Shown: positions 53,502-62,699, numbered from the stretch's first letter. The stretch is DNA of 64,000 bases from Acidocella sp. (GCA_026224875.1 JAMFRU010000111.1:36975-100974); one strand, 5' to 3'. The notes: a model not told the origin generated them from the sequence alone. Program-made: numbers and translations.

Positions 53502-54985
53502 TATTTCTTGTCGTCCTCCGGCGCGCTATCCATGATCATGGTCAGCAGCGCCGAGGGCGCGGTCGGGCTGAACAGCGCACTTCGTTTGAGCACGAACCAG
53601 CCAATCGCCAGCGCAACGGCCACCACCGGCAGCATGGCAACCGTAAATGTGCCATCCGGATAATCAAGCCCCATCAGCACCAGCACGCCGAGCAGAAACG
53701 CCAGCGTGGCCCAGGAGGTAAACGGCGCGAATGGCATACGGAACGAGACCGGCTCCAGCTCGCCCCGGTTCACCGCCCGGCGAAATGCCATCTGGCACAC
53801 CACGATGAACGCCCAGGTGCTGATGATGCCGAGCGAGGCCACATTCAGCACAATCTCAAACACCTGGCTCGGCACCAGATAATTCAGGATCACGCCGAAG
53901 AAATACACCACCAGCGTTACCAAAATTCCGCCATACGGCACTTTCGCCGCGTTCATCTTGGACACAAAGGGCGGCGCCGACCCGCCCATGGCCAGCGAGC
54001 GCAACACCCTTCCCGTGGAATACAGCCCGGAATTGAGCGAGGACAAAGCCGCCGTTAGCACCACGATGTTCATGACGGTACCGATGCCGGGCACGCCAAG
54101 CAGGCTGAAAAACGTAACGAACGGGCTGGTCCCGGCCTTATAGGCGGTCCAGGGCAGCAGCAGCGTCAGCAGCACCACCGAGCCGACATAGAACAAGGCA
54201 ATCCGCCACATCACGTTGTTGATCGCGCGCGGCAGTATTTTCCTGGCATTCTGCGCCTCGCCGGCCGCGGTGCCGACCAGTTCGATACCGGCATAAGCAA
54301 ACACCACGCCCTGCACCAGTATGATCGCCGGGAGCACCCCATGCGGGAAAATCCCGCCATTATCCGCAATCAGATGCAACCCGGGGACATGCCCGGCAAT
54401 ATGATGCCCAGAGACCAGCAGCACCGTGCCGATGATCAGAAACAGCACCAGCGCGCCGACTTTAACGAGGGAGAACCAGAACTCCATCTCGCCGAACCAG
54501 CCCACCGCCACCATGTTCATGGCACCCACGAAGATCATCGCGATAAAGGCGAACACCCATTGTGGCACACCGGAAAATACGTTCCAGTATCGCATATAAA
54601 GTGCCACGGCGGTAGTATCCACAATGCCGGTGGTGGCCCAGTTGAGGTAATACATCCAGCCCGCAACGAAAGAGGCGCGCTCGCCCAGAAACTCACGCGC
54701 ATAGGAGACGAAACTGCCCGATGTCGGCCGGTGCATCACCAGCTCGCCCAAGGCCCGCAGGATGAGAAACGAGAAGACGCCGCACACGAGATAGACCAGC
54801 GCCAGCGCCGGCCCGGCATGTTGCAGCCTCGCCCCAGCACCCAGGAACAGCCCGGTACCGATGGCCCCGCCAATGGCGATCATCTGTACCTGGCGCGGCT
54901 TCAGCCCTTTATCATAGCCTTCCTCATGCGATTCCAGCCAGGCGCGTTTTTCGTCGGCATTCGCTTGGGGGCCGGGTTGGTCCAT
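53501..54985 (-). CDS. ansP: L-asparagine permease
   Basis: The 494-residue APC-superfamily transporter closely resembles Escherichia coli AnsP throughout (for example RQVQMIAIGGAIGTGLFLGA, the VAGWMYYLNWATTGIVD block and VPYGGILVTLVVYFFGV), with twelve membrane segments. The asparaginase gene overlapping its 3' end supports the substrate. Eight consecutive C (minus strand) lie between the GGAG ribosome binding site and the ATG, a tract whose length could vary by slippage. Confidence 0.93.
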   Translation of the reverse strand: MDQPGPQANADEKRAWLESHEEGYDKGLKPRQVQMIAIGGAIGTGLFLGAGARLQHAGPALALVYLVCGVFSFLILRALGELVMHRPTSGSFVSYAREFLGERASFVAGWMYYLNWATTGIVDTTAVALYMRYWNVFSGVPQWVFAFIAMIFVGAMNMVAVGWFGEMEFWFSLVKVGALVLFLIIGTVLLVSGHHIAGHVPGLHLIADNGGIFPHGVLPAIILVQGVVFAYAGIELVGTAAGEAQNARKILPRAINNVMWRIALFYVGSVVLLTLLLPWTAYKAGTSPFVTFFSLLGVPGIGTVMNIVVLTAALSSLNSGLYSTGRVLRSLAMGGSAPPFVSKMNAAKVPYGGILVTLVVYFFGVILNYLVPSQVFEIVLNVASLGIISTWAFIVVCQMAFRRAVNRGELEPVSFRMPFAPFTSWATLAFLLGVLVLMGLDYPDGTFTVAMLPVVAVALAIGWFVLKRSALFSPTAPSALLTMIMDSAPEDDKK

Positions 54986-55323
54986 GGGGGGGGAGCTCCT
55001 CTATTCGTTAGCCACGATGCTTGCAGGATTATTTTGCCAGAGTGGATTGCTTTCGCCGGTCACCTCAAGGAAAAACATTCAATTTCATAAGGTTTTTTAT
55101 GAACAGAAGTTTATGTTGTGCGCGGCAGCCTTGCAGCCGAGCGGAAAACAGGCCCAAGTAAGAGGCGTCGTAACAGCAACAAATCCGCACGGCAGCATCC
55201 TTTACAACCCATAAACCCCGCCGCATGTTGCGAAGCATGGCGGTAACGGGCCCAACCTGTGCCAACCACCAGCGCCGCCTCAAATACCGGCCCAAAAATA
55301 CCGGCCAGAGAGGGAAAGCAGCC
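54986..55323. other. 338-base divergent intergenic region, no gene seen
   Basis: The region between ansP and the DUF2252 gene holds the homopolymer tract next to the ansP start (54986-54993), an AT-richer stretch around 55060-55110 that could contain promoters, and a repeated AATACCGGCC near 55290. I see no convincing ORF, RNA gene or long dyad. Confidence 0.5.
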
Positions 55324-56739
55324 GTGCCGAAAAAAACCCATAAACACCACGCGCCGGACGAGCCCTCCAAAATCAAGCCACCTGCACCGTTCATCACCGC
55401 GGCCGAAGGCAAGGCGGCGGGTAAAAAACTGCGCGACTCCGCCCCGCGCGATGCACTCGGCTCCTGGCAGCCCAACCCGAACCGGCCGGACCCGATCACC
55501 ATTCTGCGCGCGGCCGATGCGACCCGCCAGCCCGCGCTGGTGCCATTGCGTTACGGCAGAATGCTGCAATCGCCTTTCACCTTTTATCGCGGTTCGGCCG
55601 GCATCATGGCCGCCGACCTTGCCGTAACGCCCGCCACCGGCGTGCATGTGCAGGCCTGCGGCGATGCGCATTTAATGAATTTCGGCGTCTTCGCCACGCC
55701 GGAGCGCCGGGTGATTTTCGACATCAACGATCTCGACGAAACCCTGCCGGCGCCCTGGGAATGGGACGTGCAGCGTCTGGCCGCCTCATTCGTGCTGGCG
55801 GCACTCTCCAACGGGCTTTCGGATTCAGCGGGAAAAGCCGCGGCGATTGAAGCGGCCAACAGCTACCGCCTGCACATGCGCGCATTCGCCGAGCAGGATG
55901 TGATGGACATCTGGTACGCCAGGATCGACGACAGCGATTTTCTGCCGCTGATTTCAGCCTCGCGCCGCCCGATTGTGGAAAAGCGGATCGCCAAGGCATC
56001 GCGCGCGAGCGGTTCGGAGCTGGTCTACCCCAAACTGGTCGAGCATGATGGCGGCCAGCCCCGTATCCGCGACACACCGCCCACTTTATTCCACGCGCAA
56101 GCGGAGGAGCATCCCGGCCACCTGGACACATTCGCCGAAGTGCTCGCCAAATACCGCGAAACCTTGCCGGACGACCGGCGCATGTTGTTCGACCGTTTCG
56201 AGCTGGTGGATGTGGCGATCAAAGTCGTCGGCGTCGGCAGTGTCGGCACACTCTGCATGGTGGCTTTATTCATGTCCGCCGCGGGGCGCCCGTTCTTTCT
56301 GCAAGTCAAAGAGGCCAACGCCTCGGTGCTGGAACCCTATGCGGGGGCCAGCCACTACCGCCACCATGGCGAGCGCGTGGTGATGGGACAGCGGCTGATG
56401 CAGCCGGCCTCCGATCTGTTCCTCGGCTGGGTGACAGGGCCACAAGGCCGGCATTTCTATCTGCGCCAGCTGCGCGATGTGAAAATTGCGGCGCTGATCG
56501 AAACCTATGATGCGGATATGCTGAAGGTCTATGCCAATGCCTGCGGCTGGGCTTTGGCCCGCGCGCATGCCAAGGCCAGCAACCCATGGACGATCGCAGG
56601 CTACCTCGGCAAGCAGAATACCTTCGACGAGGCGCTGGGCAAATTCGCGCTGGCCTATGCCGACCAGGCCGAGCGCGACTACGACAAACTGCGGACAGCG
56701 GTGCGCGCCGGGCTGATCGACGTCGAACTGGAGCGCTAG
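55324..56739 (+). CDS. DUF2252 family protein
   Basis: The 471-residue protein has all DUF2252 blocks: FTFYRGSAGIMAADL, the signature VQACGDAHLMNFG, FDINDLDETLPAPWEWDVQRLA and a late ALARAHAKASNPWTIAGYLG. The fold is kinase-like but the reaction is unknown. The start is GTG 55324 with GAGAGGGA upstream; the N-terminal 30 residues are Lys- and His-rich. It is longer and more typical than the copy at 4677. The histone-deacetylase-like gene follows 22 bases downstream, suggesting one operon. Confidence 0.85.
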   Translation: MPKKTHKHHAPDEPSKIKPPAPFITAAEGKAAGKKLRDSAPRDALGSWQPNPNRPDPITILRAADATRQPALVPLRYGRMLQSPFTFYRGSAGIMAADLAVTPATGVHVQACGDAHLMNFGVFATPERRVIFDINDLDETLPAPWEWDVQRLAASFVLAALSNGLSDSAGKAAAIEAANSYRLHMRAFAEQDVMDIWYARIDDSDFLPLISASRRPIVEKRIAKASRASGSELVYPKLVEHDGGQPRIRDTPPTLFHAQAEEHPGHLDTFAEVLAKYRETLPDDRRMLFDRFELVDVAIKVVGVGSVGTLCMVALFMSAAGRPFFLQVKEANASVLEPYAGASHYRHHGERVVMGQRLMQPASDLFLGWVTGPQGRHFYLRQLRDVKIAALIETYDADMLKVYANACGWALARAHAKASNPWTIAGYLGKQNTFDEALGKFALAYADQAERDYDKLRTAVRAGLIDVELER

Positions 56740-56761
56740 CTGACGGCCACGGAGATTACCC

Positions 56762-57790
56762 ATGCAGATCGTCGTCAACACCAAACATATGCTGCACCAG
56801 AGCCCCGGCGAGCTCACCGCCGACGGCTACGTCCCGGCCTTCGAAAAACCCGAACGCGCCGATTTGGTGCTTGCCCGCGCCAATGAGGTGGGGCTAGGCC
56901 CGGTCGTCACCGAAACCGCGCATGATCTCGCGGATATTTTACGCATCCACGACTGCGGCATGGTGAACCTGCTACAAACCGGCGCAGCGGAATGGGCCGA
57001 ACTCGGCCATCCGCCCGGCGCCATCCCCTTCACCTGGGCGACCCGCGGCATGCGCCAGAACCGCGTACCGACCTCGCTTGACGGCCGCCTCTCCTGGTAT
57101 TGCTTCGATGCCGGCACCCCGCTCACCCCGACCAGCTGGGAGGCCATCAAAGCCTCGGCCGATTGCGCGCTGACCGCCGCGGATATTCTGGCTGGCGGCG
57201 CCGCCAGCGCCTTCGCCCTCTGCCGCCCACCCGGCCACCATGCGGGTGCGGATTACTACGGCGGCTATTGCTTCCTCAACAACATCGCCATCGCCGCGCA
57301 AAAACTGCTCGACAAAGGTGCGAAACGCATCGCCATCCTCGATGTCGATTACCACCACGGCAACGGCACCCAGCAAATTTTTTTCGATCGCGCGGATGTG
57401 CTGGTGGTCAATCTCCATGCCGATCCAAACGTGGAATACCCGTTCCACCTGGGCTACGCCGATGAACACGGCACCGGCGCCGGCGAGGGTTTTAATATCA
57501 ACTACCCCATGCCGTTCGGCACCCCCTGGGACAGTTATTCCCTGGCCCTGGCCGACGGCATCAAACGCATCGCCGCCTACGCGCCGGATGCCGTGCTGGT
57601 CTCCCTGGGCGTGGACACCTACAAAGGCGACCCCATCTCACAATTCAAACTCGACCACCCGGATTACCTGACCATGGGCGAGATGATCAAAACCCTCGGG
57701 CTACCCACCATCTTCGTCATGGAAGGCGGCTACGCGGTCGCCGAAATCGGCATCAACGCCGTTAACGTCCTCACAGGATTTGGCGGGTAA
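56762..57790 (+). CDS. Histone-deacetylase superfamily protein, acetylpolyamine-amidohydrolase-like
   Basis: The 342-residue zinc enzyme has CRPPGHHAGADYYGGYCF with the catalytic His pair, the metal site LDVDYHHGNGTQ, the general tyrosine region and LGVDTYKGDPI with the third zinc ligand. The ADYYGGYCFLNN and GVDTxxGDP blocks match bacterial acetylpolyamine amidohydrolases. It probably removes acetyl groups from polyamines or similar amides. GGAG precedes the ATG. The last ten or so bases including the stop are duplicated just downstream (57779-57792 and 57799-57812). Confidence 0.88.
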   Translation: MQIVVNTKHMLHQSPGELTADGYVPAFEKPERADLVLARANEVGLGPVVTETAHDLADILRIHDCGMVNLLQTGAAEWAELGHPPGAIPFTWATRGMRQNRVPTSLDGRLSWYCFDAGTPLTPTSWEAIKASADCALTAADILAGGAASAFALCRPPGHHAGADYYGGYCFLNNIAIAAQKLLDKGAKRIAILDVDYHHGNGTQQIFFDRADVLVVNLHADPNVEYPFHLGYADEHGTGAGEGFNINYPMPFGTPWDSYSLALADGIKRIAAYAPDAVLVSLGVDTYKGDPISQFKLDHPDYLTMGEMIKTLGLPTIFVMEGGYAVAEIGINAVNVLTGFGG

Positions 57791-57834
57791 AAACCGAGTT
57801 TGGCGGGTAAAAGAAGAAGCCGCCCCACCCCGTC

Positions 57835-57924
57835 ATTCGCGCGAATACCCCGTCATTCCCGCGTACGCGGGAATCTCCTCACACCCAAAACCTGGGAGTG
57901 ACAGATTCCCGCTTTCGCGGGAAT
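57835..57924. repeat. Cluster of three REP-like palindromes
   Basis: ATTCGCGCGAAT (57835-57846), ATTCCCGCGTACGCGGGAAT (57855-57874, perfect) and ATTCCCGC-TTTC-GCGGGAAT (57905-57924, inverted flanks) lie in CGTCATTCCCGCG...GGAATCTCC context, a widespread REP consensus. A fourth copy lies at 61357-61376. Confidence 0.75.
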
Positions 57925-57956
57925 GACGGGGTGCGTGAGAGCTTCTCCACGACATC

Positions 57957-57989
57957 ATTGTTGACAATCCTTCGCCAGAGGCGCATAAA
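57957..57989 (+). promoter_or_regulatory. Promoter of the gntR-acnD operon with overlapping GntR operator
   Basis: TTGACA at 57961-57966 is a perfect -35; after 17 bases CATAAA (57984-57989) can serve as -10. The dyad ATTGT-TG-ACAAT (57957-57968) covers the -35, and has the TTGT-N2-ACAA form bound by many GntR/FadR-type regulators. Confidence 0.6.
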
Positions 57990-58019
57990 ATTGCCGTCCA
58001 ACCCGAGTAAACGCCCCAG

Positions 58020-58030
58020 ATTGTCAACAC
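58020..58030 (+). promoter_or_regulatory. Second candidate GntR operator at the gntR start codon
   Basis: ATTGTCAACAC resembles the upstream operator (ATTGT-CA-ACA) and ends one base before ATG 58032. The two dyad centres are 63 bases apart, about six helical turns. Confidence 0.45.
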
Positions 58031-58031
58031 C

Positions 58032-58736
58032 ATGCAAAAAACCATGACATTGCCGGCCGCAACCTCCAGCGAAACCCTCGCGGAAAACGTCCTGCGCCAG
58101 ATCCAGTCCGCCATCGTCAAAGGCGACATCGCACCGGGCAGCAAAATCTCCGAACCCGAACTCGCCCGTGCCTACGGCATCAGCCGCGGCCCCCTGCGCG
58201 AGGCCTTGCACCGGCTGGAGGGCCAAAAACTGCTCGTGCGCATCCCGCATGTCGGCGCCCGCGTCGTCTCGCTGAGCCGCCACGAGCTGGGCGAGCTCTA
58301 CCAGATCCGTGAATCCCTCGAAGGCCTGGCCTGCCGCCTGGCTGCCGAACGCATGGCCCCCGAAGAGGTCGAAGCGTTGCGCGAGGTGCTCCGCGAACAC
58401 GAACGCGATGCCGGCTTCCAGGCCGGCAGCGGCTATTATCTGCAGGAAGGCGATTACGATTTCCACTATCGCATCGTACAAGGCAGCGGGAATAAAATGC
58501 TGTTCCGCCTGCTGTGCGACGAACTCTACCAGCTCGCCCGCATGTACCGCATCCAATATTCCGCCACGCCCAACCGCCCGGTCCAGGCCTTCGCCGAACA
58601 TCACCGAATTTTAGATGCCATAGCCGATGGTGACGGCGAACTGGCGGAGCTGCTAATGCGCCGCCACATCCGCACCTCGCGCCTCAATATCGAACAGCAA
58701 ATCCCCCCAGAAGCGTCACAGGAAACCCAGAAATGA
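58032..58736 (+). CDS. GntR family regulator, FCD subfamily
   Basis: The 234-residue protein has a winged HTH (SEPELARAYGISRGPLREALHRLEG, about residues 41-65) and an all-helical FCD ligand domain with metal-binding-type Asp/His positions (DYDFHYRIVQGS, AEHHRILDAIADGD). It overlaps acnD by ATGA and is very likely the regulator of the acnD-prpF methylcitrate genes, responding to a pathway acid such as propionyl/methylcitrate metabolites. The last point is inference. Confidence 0.92.
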   Translation: MQKTMTLPAATSSETLAENVLRQIQSAIVKGDIAPGSKISEPELARAYGISRGPLREALHRLEGQKLLVRIPHVGARVVSLSRHELGELYQIRESLEGLACRLAAERMAPEEVEALREVLREHERDAGFQAGSGYYLQEGDYDFHYRIVQGSGNKMLFRLLCDELYQLARMYRIQYSATPNRPVQAFAEHHRILDAIADGDGELAELLMRRHIRTSRLNIEQQIPPEASQETQK

Positions 58737-61342
58737 ACACAAAATACCGCAAACCCCTCCCCGGCACGGCGCTGGAGTATTTTGATGCACGGGCCGCCAT
58801 TGAGGATATCGCCCCCGGCGCCTATGCCGGCCTGCCCTACACCTCCCGCGTACTGGCCGAAAACCTGGTGCGCCGCTGCGACCCGGCCCAACTCACCGCC
58901 TCGCTGAAGCAACTCATCGAGCGCAAGCGCGACCTCGACTTCCCCTGGTACCCGGCCCGCGTGGTCTGCCACGACATTCTCGGCCAGACCGCACTGGTCG
59001 ATCTCGCCGGCCTGCGCGACGCCATTGCCGACATGGGCGGCGATCCGGCGAAAGTGAACCCGGTCGTGCCGGTGCAGCTCATCGTCGATCACTCACTCGC
59101 CGTGGAGCATGGCGGCTTCGAGAAGGACGCGTTCGCGAAAAACCGCGCCATCGAGGACCGCCGCAACGAAGACCGTTTCCACTTCATCGACTGGACCAAG
59201 CAGGCTTTCGAGAACATCGAAATCGTGCCGCCCGGCAACGGCATCATGCATCAGATCAACCTCGAGCGCATGTCGCCCGTTATTTACACTTTGGACGGCG
59301 TCGCCTTCCCCGACACGCTGGTCGGCACCGACAGCCATACCCCGCATGTGGACGCGCTCGGCGTTATCGCCATCGGCGTGGGCGGGCTTGAGGCCGAAAA
59401 CGTCATGCTCGGCCGCGCTTCCTGGATGCGCCTGCCGGACATCATCGGCGTGGAGCTTACCGGCCGCCGCCAACCCGGCATCACCGCCACCGACATCGTG
59501 CTGACCCTCACCGAGTTCCTGCGCAACCAGAAGGTCGTCGGCGCCTGGCTGGAATTCTATGGCGAGGGTTCTTCAAGCCTGTCGCTAGGCGACCGCGCCA
59601 CCATCTCCAACATGGCCCCGGAATACGGCGCCACCGCGGCGATGTTCTCCATCGACCAGCAGACCATCGAATACCTGCGCCTCACCGGCCGCGAGGACAC
59701 GCAAATCAAGCTGGTGGAGAACTTCGCCCGCCTCACCGGCCTGTGGTCCGATGACCTGAAGACCGCGCAATACGAGCGCGTGTTAAAATTCGACCTCTCG
59801 ACCGTCGTGCGCACCTTGGCCGGCCCCTCCAACCCGCACAAACGCCTGCCCGTGTCGGACCTCGCCAGCCGCGGCATTTCCGCGCCCTGGACCAAGGAAG
59901 AAGGGCTGATGCCCGATGGCGCGGTGATCATCGCCGCCATTACCAGCTGCACCAACACTTCCAACCCACGCAACGTGATCGCCGCCGGGCTGCTGGCCCG
60001 CAACGCCAACCGCGCCGGGCTCACACGCAAGCCCTGGGTCAAATCCTCACTCGCCCCCGGTTCCAAAACCGTAGCCCTATATCTGGATGAAGCAGGTCTC
60101 ACCATGGAGCTGGAAAAACTCGGCTTCGGCATCGTGGCCTTCGCCTGCACCACCTGCAACGGCATGTCCGGCGCGCTCGACCCGGTCATCCAGCAGGAGA
60201 TCATCGACCGCGACCTCTACGCCACCGCCGTCCTCTCGGGCAACCGCAATTTCGACGGCCGCATCCACCCCTACGCCAAGCAGGCCTTCCTCGCCTCGCC
60301 GCCGCTGGTGGTGGCTTACGCCATCGCCGGCACCATCCGCTTCGACATCGAGCAGGACGTGCTCGGCCTCGACGCTTCAGGCAAGGAAATCCGCTTAAAG
60401 GACATCTGGCCCAGTGATGAGGAGATCGACGCTGTGGCCACCGCCTCCGTAAAACCGGAGCAGTTCCGCAACGTCTACACCCCGATGTTCGCCAGCCGTG
60501 GCGCCCGCCAAAAAGTCAGCCCGCTGTATGACTGGCGCCCGCAGAGCACCTACATCCGCCGCCCGCCCTATTGGGAAGGCGCACTCGCCGGCGAACGCAC
60601 CTTAACCGGCATGCGCCCGCTCGCCGTGCTGGGCGACAACATCACCACCGACCATCTCTCCCCTTCCAACGCCATCATGGCCGACAGCGCCGCCGGCGAA
60701 TATCTGGCCAAAATGGGCCTGCCGGAGGAGGATTTTAACTCCTACGCCACCCATCGCGGCGACCATCTCACCGCGTTACGCGCCACCTTCGCCAACCCGA
60801 CCCTGCAGAACGAAATGGCGCGCGGCCCGGACGGCAGCATCAAAAAAGGCTCGCTGGCGCGGATCGAACCAGAAGGCCAGGTGACCCGCATGTGGGAAGC
60901 CATCGAGACCTATCTGGAACGCAAACAGCCACTCATCATCGTGGCCGGTGCCGATTACGGCCAGGGTTCCTCGCGTGACTGGGCCGCCAAGGGCGTGCGC
61001 CTGGCCGGTGTGGAAGCCATCGTCGCCGAGGGTTTCGAGCGTATCCACCGCACCAACCTCATCGGCATGGGCGTGCTGCCGCTGGAGTTCAAACCCGGCG
61101 TCAACCGCCTGACCCTCGGGCTGGACGGCACCGAGACCTATGACGTAAGCGGCGAGCGCACCCCACGCGCGGACCTCACGTTGGTCATCCACCGCCGCGA
61201 CGGCACCACCATCGAAGTCCCGGTCACCAGCCGGCTGGACACCGCCGAGGAGGTTTCGGTCTATGCAGCCGGCGGTGTGCTGCAACGTTTTGCCCAGGAT
61301 TTCCTGGAGGCGACCGTCGCCACGCAAAGCCAGGCCAGCTAA
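58733..61342 (+). CDS. acnD: Fe/S-dependent 2-methylcitrate dehydratase AcnD
   Basis: The 869-residue aconitase-type enzyme keeps the iron-sulfur ligands (ITSCTNTSNPRN and ACTTCNGMSG), the substrate loop DSHTPHVDALG and the C-terminal swivel with GSSRDWAAKG. AcnD dehydrates 2-methylcitrate to the 2-methylaconitate isomer that PrpF then converts, in propionate catabolism. The adjacent prpF and the length support AcnD rather than the housekeeping aconitase. It starts in an ATGA overlap with gntR. Confidence 0.95.
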   Translation: MNTKYRKPLPGTALEYFDARAAIEDIAPGAYAGLPYTSRVLAENLVRRCDPAQLTASLKQLIERKRDLDFPWYPARVVCHDILGQTALVDLAGLRDAIADMGGDPAKVNPVVPVQLIVDHSLAVEHGGFEKDAFAKNRAIEDRRNEDRFHFIDWTKQAFENIEIVPPGNGIMHQINLERMSPVIYTLDGVAFPDTLVGTDSHTPHVDALGVIAIGVGGLEAENVMLGRASWMRLPDIIGVELTGRRQPGITATDIVLTLTEFLRNQKVVGAWLEFYGEGSSSLSLGDRATISNMAPEYGATAAMFSIDQQTIEYLRLTGREDTQIKLVENFARLTGLWSDDLKTAQYERVLKFDLSTVVRTLAGPSNPHKRLPVSDLASRGISAPWTKEEGLMPDGAVIIAAITSCTNTSNPRNVIAAGLLARNANRAGLTRKPWVKSSLAPGSKTVALYLDEAGLTMELEKLGFGIVAFACTTCNGMSGALDPVIQQEIIDRDLYATAVLSGNRNFDGRIHPYAKQAFLASPPLVVAYAIAGTIRFDIEQDVLGLDASGKEIRLKDIWPSDEEIDAVATASVKPEQFRNVYTPMFASRGARQKVSPLYDWRPQSTYIRRPPYWEGALAGERTLTGMRPLAVLGDNITTDHLSPSNAIMADSAAGEYLAKMGLPEEDFNSYATHRGDHLTALRATFANPTLQNEMARGPDGSIKKGSLARIEPEGQVTRMWEAIETYLERKQPLIIVAGADYGQGSSRDWAAKGVRLAGVEAIVAEGFERIHRTNLIGMGVLPLEFKPGVNRLTLGLDGTETYDVSGERTPRADLTLVIHRRDGTTIEVPVTSRLDTAEEVSVYAAGGVLQRFAQDFLEATVATQSQAS

Positions 61343-61356
61343 CCCCCTACACCGTC

Positions 61357-61376
61357 ATCCCCGCGAAAGCGGGGAT
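61357..61376. repeat. REP-like palindrome between acnD and prpF
   Basis: ATCCCCGC-GAAA-GCGGGGAT in GTCAT...CTCC context, the same family as 57835-57924. It could stabilise the acnD message or reduce read-through into prpF. Confidence 0.7.
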
Positions 61377-61399
61377 CTCCTCCTCGCCCCAAGAAAGCA

Positions 61400-61421
61400 G
61401 CAGCTTTTTGAAAAAAGCTGC
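61400..61421. repeat. Hairpin of the AAGCAGCTTTTT family (copy 4), between codirectional genes
   Basis: GCAGCTTTTT-GA-AAAAAGCTGC is followed by ACCAAAAACTTTTGTAACT. The other copies lie between convergent genes; this one is inside the acnD-prpF operon, where it could attenuate prpF expression. Confidence 0.65.
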
Positions 61422-61451
61422 ACCAAAAACTTTTGTAACTCAAGGTTTATC

Positions 61452-62633
61452 ATGGTCCACGCACTACAAATCAAAGTCCCCGCCACCTATATGCGCGGCG
61501 GCACCAGCAAGGGTGTCTTCTTCTCCCTCAACGATCTGCCGGAAGCGGCCCAAATCCCCGGCCCAGCCCGTGACCGCCTGCTCATGCGCGTCATCGGCAG
61601 CCCGGACCCCTACGGCAAGCAGATCGACGGCATGGGTGCCGCCACCTCTAGCACCAGCAAAACCGTCATCCTCAGCAAGAGCACCAAACCCGACCATGAT
61701 GTCGACTACCTCTTCGGCCAGGTCGCCATCGACACCGCATTCGTCGACTGGAGCGGCAATTGCGGCAACCTCTCCGCCGCGGTCGGCCCCTTCGCCATCC
61801 GCAACGGCCTGGTGGACCCCGCCCGTGTGCCGCAGGACGGCATCGCGGTCATCCGCATCTGGCAGGCCAACATCAGCAAAACCATCGTCGCCCACGTGCC
61901 GATAACCGGCGGCGAAGTGCAGGAAACCGGTGATTTCGAGCTGGATGGTGTCACCTTCCCCGCCGCCGAAATCGTACTGGAATTCATGGACCCGGCCGAG
62001 GAAGGCGACGGCGGCGCACTATTCCCCACCGGCAATCTGGTCGACGACCTCGAAGTGCCCGGCTTCGGCACTTTCCGCGCCACCATGATCAATTCCGGCA
62101 TCCCGACCATTTTCCTGGAAGCCGAAGCCCTCGGCTACACCGGCACCGAATTGCAAGACGCGATCAATAACGACACCGCGGCTTTGGCCAAATTCGAAAC
62201 CATCCGTGCATACGGCGCACTAAAAATGGGGCTGATCTCGAATCTCGAAGAAGCCAAAGCACGCCAGCACACGCCGAAAGTGGCGTTCGTCGCCGGGCCA
62301 AAGGCCTACACCTCCTCCAGCGGCAAAAAGATCGAGGCCCAGAACATCGACGTGCTGGTCCGCGCCATGTCGATGGGCAAGCTACACCACGCCATGATGG
62401 GCACGGCCTCGGTCGCCATCGCCACGGCAGCCGCCATCACCGGCACGCTGGTAAACCTGGCTGCCGGCGGCGGAGAACGCGAAGCCGTCTGCTTCGGCCA
62501 CCCGTCCGGCACCCTACGCGTCGGCTCCAAGGCGCAGCTGGTCAACGGCCAATGGGAAGTAAGCAAAGCCATCATGAGCCGCAGCGCCCGCATCCTGATG
62601 CAAGGCCAAGTGCATGTGCCGTTCGCGGGGTAA
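61452..62633 (+). CDS. prpF: 2-methylaconitate cis-trans isomerase PrpF
   Basis: The 393-residue protein has the PrpF signatures MRGGTSKGVFF near the N-terminus, GAATSSTSKTVI, SGNCGNLSAAVGPFA with the catalytic-type Cys, and the second Cys/Lys region near HHAMMGTASVAIATA. It isomerises the AcnD product so that aconitase-type enzymes can finish methylisocitrate formation. I start at ATG 61452; the upstream frame runs into acnD. prpB and prpC are not adjacent. Confidence 0.95.
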   Translation: MVHALQIKVPATYMRGGTSKGVFFSLNDLPEAAQIPGPARDRLLMRVIGSPDPYGKQIDGMGAATSSTSKTVILSKSTKPDHDVDYLFGQVAIDTAFVDWSGNCGNLSAAVGPFAIRNGLVDPARVPQDGIAVIRIWQANISKTIVAHVPITGGEVQETGDFELDGVTFPAAEIVLEFMDPAEEGDGGALFPTGNLVDDLEVPGFGTFRATMINSGIPTIFLEAEALGYTGTELQDAINNDTAALAKFETIRAYGALKMGLISNLEEAKARQHTPKVAFVAGPKAYTSSSGKKIEAQNIDVLVRAMSMGKLHHAMMGTASVAIATAAAITGTLVNLAAGGGEREAVCFGHPSGTLRVGSKAQLVNGQWEVSKAIMSRSARILMQGQVHVPFAG

Positions 62634-62639
62634 AGAGCC

Positions 62640-62695
62640 GGGCGTTTTCACGGAAAAGGCGGGACTCTGCCCTGGCCTTTTTCCGTCAAACACCC
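62640..62695. terminator. Bidirectional hairpin between prpF and the lipoprotein gene
   Basis: ACGGAAAAGGC (62650-62660) pairs with GCCTTTTTCCGT (62675-62686) with one bulge, and the pairing continues weakly outward. The same core sequence forms the outer arms of the 260-base element at 42349-42608. Confidence 0.65.
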
Positions 62696-62699
62696 CGCC

